Source: Branchiostoma floridae (lineage: Eukaryota; Chordata; Leptocardii; Amphioxiformes; Branchiostomatidae). Taken from it: 64,000 nucleotides of DNA. Shown piece after piece: positions 21,901 through 33,900 of this stretch. The notes below the pieces were generated by a model. That model saw nothing but the letters and a program-made list of their open reading frames with translations, ran no database searches and was not told where the DNA came from. The position numbers and the translations under genes were made by a program. Within the stretch, counting starts at the first letter, position 1. Each line of letters begins with the position of its first letter. Location: NCBI RefSeq assembly GCF_000003815.2, contig NC_049979.1, positions 27,402,782 through 27,466,781 of the forward strand, given 5' to 3'.

Positions 21901-24900
21901 CTGTCCACCGCTTTCGACGCACTGAAGCACTACCTTGACGACATGTCCACCATTGTTAATGCCTTAAAGCACTATCATGACATGTCCAACACTGCTGACG
22001 CCTTGAAACGCGGTCAAGACGACATGCGCCAACTGCCCACCACTGTTGACACCTTGAAGTGCGATCATGGCAACATGCATCAACTGTCCACTGCTGTCGA
22101 TGCCTTAAAACGCCGCCAAGACAACCTGTCCACCACTGTTGACACCTTGAAGCGCAACCAAGACGACATGCACCAACTGACCACCACTGTTGACGCCTTG
22201 AAGCGCAACCAAGATGACATGCGCCAACTGACCACCACTGTTGACGCCTTGAAGCGCCACCAAGAAGACATGCGCCAACTGACCACCACTGTTGACGCCT
22301 TGAAGCGCAACCAAGATGACATGCGCCAACTGACCACCACTGTTGACGCCTTGAAGCGCAACCAAGATGACATGCGCCAACTGACCACCACTGTTGACGC
22401 CTTGAAGCGCAACCAAGAAGACATGCGCCAACTGACCACCACTGTTGACGCCTTGAAGCGCAACCAAGATGACATGCGCCAACTGACCACCACTGTTGAC
22501 GCCTTGAAGCGCAACCAAGATGACATGCGCCAACTGACCACCACTGTTGACGCCTTGAAGCGCCACCAAGAAGACATGCGCCAACTGACCACCACTGTTG
22601 ACGCCTTGAAGCGCAACCAAGATGACATGCGCCAACTGACCACCACTGTTGACGCCTTGAAGCGCAACCAAGATGACATGCGCCAACTGTCCACGACTGT
22701 TGACGCCTTGAAGCATGCCCTGGACAAGGAGCGAGATCGAACAACCACTTTGGAGCAGCGTCTTGAAGAGATGAGTAAGAAGTTACTATATCTGTATGAT
22801 TGTGTACTATTTGTGATGGCGTATATATGGCCGTTTATTTAGAAAAACACAGGTGATCTGTCACTTCTTCCTGAGCACAAGGGCTATCTAACACACCCAA
22901 AAGTCGTGACCATAGCTTGTTCAGAACACTAGAACGCAAATGTTCCACTGCAGTACCAAGAGAAGCCGCTAGGGGGCAAAAGTCTAAACATTTTCAGTTT
23001 TTTTCACACCCTACAAACACACTAAGCATGAAACCAATCCTTTCAGCCATCCTTGAGTTATTTTGTTGACCAACAGACAGACAAATTCTACTGAAAACGT
23101 AACGTTCCATAATTACTTTATGAAGGTAATAATACATAACTACATCTACCTTGCGGCAATCACACCTTTTTTTCAAATTTCATGTACCAGAAAATTGCCA
23201 GGAGGGAGATGGGTCATCCTACCGAGGAACAGTCTCTGTGACCAAGACAGGCAAGACGTGTCAGCGCTGGGACACGCTGCTGCCCCATTTTCACGTTTAC
23301 AAGGATCTTTTGCATCCGTCAGACGGACTGAAGGAGAACTACTGCCGGAACCCAGATGACAGACATACCGAGGGAGTTTGGTGCTTCACCATGGATCCCA
23401 GCAAGAGATGGGAGCTGTGTGACGTACCAGTTTGTGGTACTGTCTGAGTCTGACGTACCAGTTTGTGGTACTGTCTGAGTCTGACGTACCAGTGTGTGGT
23501 ACTGTCTGAGTCTGACGTACCAGTGTGTGGTACTGTCTGAGTCTGACGTACCAGTTTGTGGTACTGTCTGAGTCTGACGTACCAGTTTGTGGTACTGTCT
23601 GAGTCTGACGTACCAGTGTGTGGTACTGTCTGAGTCTAACATACCAGTTTGTGGTACTGTCTGAGTCTGACGTACCAGTGTGTGGTACTGTCTGAGTCTG
23701 ACATACCAGTGTTTGGTACTGTCTGAGTCTGACGTACCAGTATGTGGTACTGTCTGAGTCTGATGTACCAGTGTGTGGTACTGTCTGAGTCTGATGTACC
23801 AGTGTGTGGTACCGTCTGAGTCTGACATACCAGCGTGTGGTACTGTCTGAGTCTAACATACCAGTTTGTGGTACTGTCTGAGTCTGACGTACCAGTGTGT
23901 GGTACTGTCTGAGTCTGACATACCAGTGTTTGGTACTGTCTGAGTCTGACGTACCAGTATGTGGTACTGTCTGAGTCTGATGTACCAGTGTGTGGTACTG
24001 TCTGAGTCTAACATACCAGTTTGTGGTACTGTCTGAGTCTGACGTACCAGTGTGTGGTACTGTCTGAGTCTGACATACCAGTGTTTGGTACTGTCTGAGT
24101 CTGACGTACCAGTATGTGGTACTGTCTGAGTCTGATGTACCAGTGTGTGGTACTGTCTGAGTCTGATGTACCAGTGTGTGGTACCGTCTGAGTCTGACAT
24201 ACCAGCGTGTGGTACTGTCTGAGTCTAACATACCAGTTTGTGGTACTGTCTGAGTCTGACGTACCAGTGTGTGGTACTGTCTGAGTCTGACGTACCAGTG
24301 TGTGGTACTGTCTGAGTCTGACATACCAGTGTTTGGTACTGTCTGAGTCTGACGTACCAGTATGTGGTACTGTACGTCTGAGTCTAAAATGATGTTTCTA
24401 AACTTTTGTGTTAAATGCACCATGCATTCCTTAGCGTATGAGACCACTATGAATACCTCAGTTTTCTGATTTTATGCATATTTTCTTACTGTATTCTTTT
24501 CTTACTTTCAAAACTTTCTTATTGTATGCTAATTTTCTTGATTGTATACTTAGGTTTGGGATATAATACTTGTATTTTCTCCTCCTGATTGTATACCATT
24601 TTTCTGATTGAATATCAGTTTTCAGATTGTATACCAGTTTTGTGATTGTATATATCAGTCTTCTGATTGTATATATCAGTTTTCTGACTGTAAACTTGTT
24701 TTTCTAATTGAATACCAATTCAAGGATTGTATACTGGTTTTCTGATTGAATACCAGTTTTCTTCATTTTCTAATTGAATATTAATTTTTTTGATTGGATA
24801 CAATTTCTTCAAATTGTATACCATGACCAATTTCTAAATGTACTCTTAGTTTTATAATTGTATACCATTTTTTCTGATTCTATATCAGTTTTCTGGTTGT

Positions 24901-27900
24901 ATATCAGTTTTCCGACTGTATACCAGTTTTCTAATTGAACACAGGTTCAAGGATTGTACACTGGTTTTCTGATTGTATATTAGTTTTCTGATTGAATACT
25001 AATCTTTTTATTCAATATCATTTCTTTAAGTTACATACCATGGCCAGTTTTCTAATTGTATTCTTAGTTTTATTGCATACCATTTTTCTGATTGTGTACA
25101 CTTTTCATACTGATTTTATGCCATACTGGTTATATTTACAGTATTCTTATTGAATACCATTTTTATTCTATACCAGTTTTATTGCTGTTAACAAGATTTA
25201 TGATAATTGTATAACTGTTACAGTTTTCTGATTGCATACACTACTTTTCGGATTGAATGTCGACGTTAGTTTCCTGATTGTATACCACTTTTATTGAATG
25301 CCAGTTTTGTGACTGAATACCAGTTTTGTGACTGAATACCAGTTTTGTGACTGAATACCAGTTTTGTGACTGATTACCAGTTTTGTAACTGAATACCAGT
25401 TTTGTGACTGAATACCAGTTTTGTGACTGAATACCAGTTTTGTGACTGAATACCAGTTTTGTGACTGAATACCAGTTTTGTGACTGATTACCAGTTTTGT
25501 GACTGAATACCAGTTTTGTGACTGAATACCAGTTTTGTGACTGAATACCAGTTTTGTGACTGAATACCAGTTTTGTGACTGAATACCAGTTTTGTGACTG
25601 ATTACCAGTTTTGTGACTGATTACCAGTTTTGTGACTGAATACCAATTTTGTGACTGAATACCAGTTTTGTGACTTAATACCAGTTTTGTGACTGAATAC
25701 CAGTTTTGTGACTGAATACCAGTTTTGTGACTGAATACCAGTTTTGTGACTGAATACCAGTTTTGTGACTGATTACCAGTTTTGTAACTGAATACCAGTT
25801 TTGTGACTTAATACCAGTTTTGTGACTGAATACCAATTTTGTGACTGAATACCAATTTTGTGACTGAATACCAGTTTTGTGACTGAATACCAGTTTTGTG
25901 ACTGAATACCAATCTTGTGACTGAATACCAGTTTTGTGAGTGTGACTGAATACCAGTTTTGTGACTGATTACCAGTTTTGTGACTGAATACCAATTTTGT
26001 GACTGATTACCAGTTTTGTGACTGATTACCAGTTTTGTGACTTAATACCAGTTTTGTGACTGAATACCAGTTTTGTGACTGAATACCAGTTTTGTGACTG
26101 ATTACCAGTTTTGTGACTGATTACCAGTTTTGTGACTGAATACCAGTTTTGTGACTGAATACCAGTTTTGTGACTGAATACCAGTTTTGTGACTGATTAC
26201 CAGTTTTGTGACTGAATACCAGTTTTGTGACTGAATACCAGTTTTGTGACTGAATACCAGTTTTGTGACTGAATACCAGTTTTGTGACTGATTACCAGTT
26301 TTGTGACTGAATACCAGTTTTGTGACTGAATACCAGTTTTGTGACTGATTACCAGTTTTGCGATTGAATACCAGTTTTGTGACTGAGCACAAGTGTTGTG
26401 GTTTAAGGAATATTTGCCTTCTTGTTGTATGACGGACTTCTTTTCTTTCTTTGCTTCATAATTTATTGTACTTTTCCACAACAGTGGACAGTATGGTGAA
26501 GCAGACGTTCCTTGTTAGGATCACCATTTCAAGGCCACCATACCAATACAATGATAACAAAGTAATACATGTGGTACAACAAATAATGAAATATGAAGAT
26601 GGGGTGAAGATATACGGCTCAAATAATACAAAAAAAAACCAGCCTGAGGAGTTTGATGGCACGTTTTATACAATGAATCCCTTCCTTTGATTTGTTACTA
26701 ATATTCTGAATAAAAGTCATTGCTTTAGACTGACATGATGTGTATGTCTCTCTGAATGGTAATATTTGTGATAGCAAAACCTGTAATATTTTTTCTCTGG
26801 ACTTTTTTTTTTGAAAGTGAAAAAACATGAATAGGCAGATCTGAGAAGCAACAAATAAAATTGTGACCCTAAGCCCCCTTGAAATACTGTAAATGCATTT
26901 AAGTTCACAGGGATTTCATTTCGCGGTAGCAGAAAAAAAGGACTTTTCGCGGTGGTTTAAAGTTTGTGGTAGCACCATGCACTATAGTCTCTTACTGCAA
27001 AGGAAAAATATTCGCAGTGGTTTTAAGTTTGCGGTAAAGCAGCAACCGCGAAATACGCGAAAATTAATCGACCGTAAAAGTTTCTGCATTTACAGTATTT
27101 TCCCATTCTCCTACGCAGAGGGGAGTCGTGTCAAAACTCCTTGGGGTCACCTCTGCTATCTGACGCACTCAGACAAGTTCCTAGCCGCCCTGCTTATAAA
27201 TATTAATGTGCAGTCAGCCGTTGGGGATCGGGCATAGGAGGATGGTGCTATGTAAGGCGTAACATGATTGGCTGATAGCTTCCCAGGGGCCTATGCAAGA
27301 TGGCTTTCATAAAAAGAAAGCCCAAGAAATTGCTATTCTCTGATTGGCTGACAACTGGTTTGTGGCGACAATGATAGTAACCGCTGGTAGGCCATGAGAT
27401 AGCAGGGCCCCAATAGGCAGTTAGCTATCAGTTGGGGACCGTGTATAGGAGGAAGTATTTTCCTAGAAAAACCCCTAGTGTACATAAAGCAGCTCCTTAC
27501 TTGTGCACCTCCTCGCTGATAGCCCCTGGTGTTCGGAGGCTCAGCCCCTTGGGAGTGGGCTCAGCGGCGGCGGAACTGTGCCCGAACAGCCGGCTCATCG
27601 GTGTCTGGAAGGCCTGTCTGGTCGCCACGTCAGTGTGCACGTCGTCATCCTCGTCTGCATTGTAGTCTATAGAGATAAGTCCCTGTAAACAAGGAACAGA
27701 GCATCAGAAATGGGAGAAGCACCTCATACCTTTTAAGAGTAAGTCGAGCCATGTTGATTCAATTACAAGAATGGAAATCCCCATCTTGATACAAGAGAGC
27801 GAATAGAACAAATTTTAAAGTTAGGCTAAAAAAGTTGCCTTTATTATGAAATCTACAAGTGGTCAGGAAGGTTGTAAAGACGAGTAAGAGGGGTGTTGTT

Positions 27901-30900
27901 ACAATTCTTAAGTTGATATACACGCAAATGTAAGTGGACATTGGTTAGAGGTTCATCTACTTTCTGTGTTATCCTCTTATATAATGGGCCTTAAAAAGAA
28001 GAAAAAATGAGTTAAATGGAGCTTAATTTTCTTTCTTTTTTAAAGGGGGTATTTTGATGCATGTGCAGATGTAGGGCTCGAAATACTTTTTTCTGCATAC
28101 CTGCACTGGTGCAGGTGGCTTTGAAAATTACTTGCGCCAGACAAATGTTACCTGCACCACTCTGAATTAAGGACGTATGCATCATACTAAAATTGTTCAG
28201 GAACCATTATTTCATACTTAATAGGTGGTAACAGTTAATCCAGCTAATAACAATCCACATGCACCTACCTGTATACCCAAGGAGCTTTTATCAGTAGGAG
28301 AGAGTACGGATTAGTTTCCATTGTTCGTATGTTCGTAGCGGGCGACAAAATTTTATTAACACCCACGTGTCAAAAACCCGCATCTGCATACATTTCACCC
28401 ACGCAAGCTTTTGTTTTCCCTTTGTTTTGTGGTCATTTTCATGGTGGGGCGGCCTGGGGATACAAACATTGTGTGTAGCGATCTGATTTTTGCGATTTTG
28501 TCGACGATGTTGAACAGAAGAGTAACTTCGGAATACATACAGCGGCGGCAATATTCTCTCTGACTGAGGGTGAAATTTCAAAGCCATACGGCGACCGGAC
28601 AGCGCCGCCGCTCGGGTACGGGCTGAGCCTAAAGGCAAAATTGTCTGAGGCAAAGTCTACGAAAAAAACTGGTAATATTCCTACAATTAATGATGACTGT
28701 GAAAAACCTGACTCAATGATCACAGGAACCAAGTTTTTTTTAAGTATGCAACAGATATATTTCATAAATCGATACAAATACAAAGTTCAAAATTATGCCT
28801 GGAGAACTCAAGACATTATATACGAAAACCCGATCGTAACGAAAACCATGAAAACTATGCTCTCCCGCCTTACTTTCACCTTATTCCAGGCCCGATGTAT
28901 CCTCTAAAAACACGGGTGGTTCGACAAAAATGAGCAAGGTTCGACCAAGAATGAACACGCCATTTTACCGAGCACATCATCAACAGTTACGAAAAAATAT
29001 CAGCTAAATGAAGAAAAACGTCATATTTTTTTAGTAGCCATCTGAAAATACATGTGAAAATTCATAATTCTATCGCAAGAAAACAGACCTCGATCCGCGA
29101 AAATAGGCCTAAACTGGCCCATGTTTGTTGTACGGCGAAGAGAAACATATCAAACTGTCCGCCATTGTGCCCTCTACCGCAAGATGACGTAGTCACATGC
29201 CTGCCGAGTTTTCCAAATAAGGGAATCGTCGGAAACCTGACCCACTTCGCCTCTTGCCGATCGGGCTTCGGGCTGGCTCGAGGGCTATGACGTAATGGCG
29301 TGGCTCATTAGCATAGAAACCGCGCCAACCGGCGCTACGAACATCAGATCAGACGGGCGCCGCGCAGGGCAGTAAACAAAGCCGGCGCTGCGGGATTTAA
29401 CGGGCCAAACAAAGGCGCACAGCGGGCGGGTAACTCCATACTCTCTCCTCCTGATAAAAGCTCCTTGGTATACCATAGGACATTTATGTATAAAACCCAG
29501 TACATGGACTAGTGCAGGTAAGGTGCAGGTAGACACCAGAAATACCTGCACAGCTCCAATTTTACCTGCACTAACCTGCATATGCAGGTGGTATTTTGAG
29601 CCCTGTGATGTCATCATAGAATTGAGACAGTGTGGCCTTATTTGACCCCAAAATTGACAGAGTTAAATATTGATATGATATTTCATATACTTCCAGCAAC
29701 ATCTCATACCTTACTGATCTTTCTCTGCTTCTTGAAAGGAGTGATGCCATCTTCAAAGGCTTCGTCTTTGTGGCCTTCATTGTGCTGCTTCAGCAACTCC
29801 TGTATCTGCCTCTTCCTCTTCAGTGTGCCAGCCTTTCCAGTCACAACAACAGGCTTCTTAGGCTCTGGATACAAACACACATACATGTACAGTACCAGCA
29901 TGGTAAAAAGTAACGTAATTACGAAAATTCGAAAACGTAAACACGGCGTAATTACGATCGTGTACACGTTTACGGTGAACACCAGATTACGGTGCCGCTA
30001 GCTCATTAACGCTAATGAGGTCGATAATGAGCAGCGTGTCCTCGCCGTAAGAACTGATTAGCGCCTTGATTTTACGACAGCGTGAATAGTAAAAATGCTG
30101 TAAAATCAACCTAAGGCAGCCTTCCGCTGGTGCAGTCTTTCGGGTTGCTAGCGGGCTTAGTACGTTCTCATTTGTATAAAATTCTTATTTTGGGGGGTAG
30201 AAAAGGCAATCTGCAACACAACTTTTATACTCTGAAGTGAAAACACAGGTTGGATTTATTCGATTGTGCAATCCATCCGAAGTTTTCTGCATTCAAAGCC
30301 ACGCACTTTAAAGGTCGTTGACCCCGAAAGACGCAGCCTGCGTGGATAGGTCGTTGACCCCCAAATACACAAGGTGCGTGGATATTTGCGCGGCGCCTCT
30401 AGGAGGGAGCAGTATTAAACTTTATACTTGCTCTTCTGAATAGCTTGAGACAAAAAGAGGTGGGGAATAATCACAGTGCAATCGCCATTTTGATCGATTC
30501 ATGCAAAAGTTCATTGTACAGATCAAGACAAGCCGGTTTGACAAAACATATCATATTCTATAGCAGATAAATAACACATTTACCGAGATCGAGATCTATT
30601 CTTGTCTTTGACTTTGTCTTGCACTTGTCGACAAAGACTGAAATTTTTGTTTTGTCTTCAACAATCCCTTGTAATCAGCTGCGAAAACTCGCACGCTGAC
30701 GGGAAACACGCCCGTGTCGTTTTCCGAGAGCAGAAGCAGTCCTGGGTTACTTTCACATTTACTAACTTAAACAAGCCACAACACTAAATAGGCATCACAA
30801 TTTTTTTATGTTGGAAATAGATTTGACAAAAATTGACCAAAAGTGGACATTCAATGTTTCGGCACACCCGTGTCGGCCAACTGAACGCGAGGTAAAAAAA

Positions 30901-33900
30901 GTTGACTTACACCGAGCGCCGGCCTTACGTCTAAACAAACACGCATGTTCCTTAGCAACACAGCTTTTCTGTACAACTCTTCAAATTGCAATTGATATAG
31001 CCAAAGATTTGATTAAAATTTGAGCGTTGTAACAAATAATAGCCAGAAATCGGAGAATCGTCTGGGATCTGGATAAAACTAAACTAGAGATTATGATATG
31101 AGATTTGATGCATCCAGCGCGAAACAGCAGCTCCGAGATGGCCACTACAAGTCAAATATACACTTTCCCACGGTGTGTCGTCTTGATTACATTGAAAGCA
31201 GATCGCGGCCTTTTGAAGATCGTGCTGCCCGCGCCGGACAATCTGAAACTTTGCCGATCGCAAATTCAATCATTTTTGACAGCCAATCAGCGAAGAGGAA
31301 AACTGATAGCAAAAATAAGTTGACACTTGTCGCGTATAAAGTAAAACGAGGTTCTGACGCTGGCGTTTGAAGAACCCTGAAATATGGCTCACAAAAGACG
31401 TGTTGTTTGTGTATAAAAAATAAATGAGAGACTTTCAGTTTCAAACCTAAAATCGATAAAACGGATAATAAAAAACGATTTATTTATTTCAGTAACCAGA
31501 ACCTGGCACAAAAGATTAAATCCTTGCATTTGTAAATGTACATTTTTGTATAAGTCCAAATTTGATTTCTTTTACAGTTTTTAGTTTCTCCGGAAATGTC
31601 AGACAGCTAGTGCTGTCAAAATTGATTGATTTTGTCGCCGGCGCCCGGCACATATGATACTAGATCAAAGGACCGCCGCCCCGTACAACTTGGATGTAGG
31701 GAACTTCTGACGTTCTGTACTGGGATTCCCACGATTTAGGGGACGTTCTAATAGTAGCAGATGGGGACAATTATATCAAGAAATGTCAAATTAACTTTTT
31801 TTTTCAAAAGATATGTAATTTGACCAGCTTCCTTTGAATATGTAGGAACATTTAACAACCGTTATGGAATATTTAAGTTGGCATTTTGTTTATTTCAATG
31901 AACTTTAGAATCACCCCATGTGTGACGTTTCCCCCTATTATAATAGACTGGTCCAATACTAGTTACCGGCTACGCTCACTTATCGGAGGTTTTGCAGCCG
32001 GACGACGCAAGTTTTCGGTGCTAAATTTGGTGTGGCATTGTGATGAAAGTCTTGGTCGGGTATTTTGAGACGTTTTTTTATTTTTTATTTTAGAGAGACG
32101 GAAACACCATCACAAAAGATGGAGTTTTGTAAATCGAGGCGTAAATTTTCATTCAAACTGTACCTGACTCAAGTATGACCAAGGACTTTGGCACAAAGCA
32201 ATATCACCGACTCAAGGATGGGGGACGGAGTGATCATGATGTAATATTCCCACTACAAATAGATCGCTACGTGCGAAGTTCTCAAGGAGTATTAAATAGA
32301 TCTGTGGACTATTTCAGGCATGTATGGTTCGCATTAATGGACTATTTGTACGTATAAATTGACTACATATAATGCTTGTAATATGAATATATATAGGATA
32401 ATGTGTCTGGTCATAAGCTACTATTTCTAGATAAATTGACCATTAATTAGACGGCATTAGCTACTTTTCTAGGTTACGAATTTAGGTTTTCGTCGGCCGC
32501 CCTTTTCCTTGAAACACTGCTGCTCGTCGAGGGTGCAACTCGGCATTAAGACCTACCTGTTCTCTTGGGTCGGAACATCGCCATCGGACGTTCCTGGTCG
32601 TCGGGCAGTCGACCTACCTGTTCCTGGCGGAGCTCTTGGGACGGAACATCGCTGACGGCGGCTCCTGGTCGCCGGACAGTCGACCGACGAAATCAATACA
32701 GGGCATACTTTTATCCTTATGTGTTTTTAATGTTGTTGTTAATCGTATTTTGTCTGTGTATCTGTTCAAAGTTTTGTTGACGTAACTAACATTATATGTA
32801 CTTCTACTATGTAGTTATACATCCGTCGCTACTTTTCTAAGCTAGGATAAATTAAAGGGATTGGGTTTCCATCCGTTGGCTTCCTCGGCCCACTGCTGAT
32901 CGTCGAGGGTGCAGCTCCGCCAACAAGACCTACCTGTTCCTGGCGGAGATCTTGAGACGGAACATCGCTGACGGCGGCTCCTGGTCGTCAGACAGTCGAC
33001 CAATGAAATCAATACATACTTTTCAGTAACATAGCATACTTTCATCCTTATGCGTTTTTAATGTTGTTGTTAATCGTATTTTGTCTGTTCAATGTTGTGT
33101 TAGCGTAACTAACCGTACATGTTCAAAGTTGTGAAGTCGTAACTAACATTACACTTACTTTTACTATGTATTAAGACTTACGTTAGCTAGCTACATTTCT
33201 AAGCCAGAATAAAAGGATGCGGATTTCCATCCGTTGGCTTCCTTGGCACACTGCTGATCGTCGAGGGTGCAGCTCCGCCAACAAGACCTACCTGTTCCTG
33301 AATGAGCTCTTGGGACGGAACATCGCTGACGGCAGTGGCAATTATACTCCTCTGCCGGCTAAACTCCTTCCCCAGCTTATGTTACTGTTTTATGCCACGG
33401 AGGAATCTGCTTGGAGATTACGCTGACGGCTGCTCCTGGTCGTCGGATAGTCGACGCAAACTTACTGCGGGGAATACATTCAGCCTTGCAGCTATCCTAG
33501 ATTCTTATGTCCTGGTTTAACAACTGACACCAATATGATTGCAATAACTGTCACGAGCGCTTAATTTTGAAATATTGATATAAGCAGTAAGGATAGCAGG
33601 AAGGAGTACATCGTACATATATTTAAGAAATTATTTTTTTCCGATTCATGCTGCAAGAACTGTTTTTTTTGGGGGGGGGGGGATATGAATGAGCCCTTGA
33701 ACGAAAACGAAAATTATACAATCTACCGCTTGTAAAAAAAAAAGATCGCCGTAAACAGTGGTGACGATCTATTCCCATTTTAAACTTCGTTTATTGATTT
33801 TGTTATCTGCAACTACACTGTAATTGCGAACTTCCCAGAATTTCCGGTGAAACTTTTAAAGCTCTTTTTGAGAACACTGAAGACCCCGGGCCCATTCTCT

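Noticed and set aside
21956-22748. Three long minus-strand open frames (203-262 residues) over the coiled-coil exon
   Set aside because: They are repeat-driven shadows of a plus-strand exon with proper splice sites; the translations (WWSVGACHLG type) have no domain.
23386-24447. 353-residue minus-strand open frame with TQTVPHTGTSDSDST repeats
   Set aside because: It is the 31-bp minisatellite read in three shifting frames; openness follows from the unit lacking stops on that strand.
25773-26481. Minus-strand frames of SQNWYSVTKLVFSHKTG repeats
   Set aside because: Product of the 19-bp minisatellite; no start context, splice signals or non-repeat sequence of coding type.
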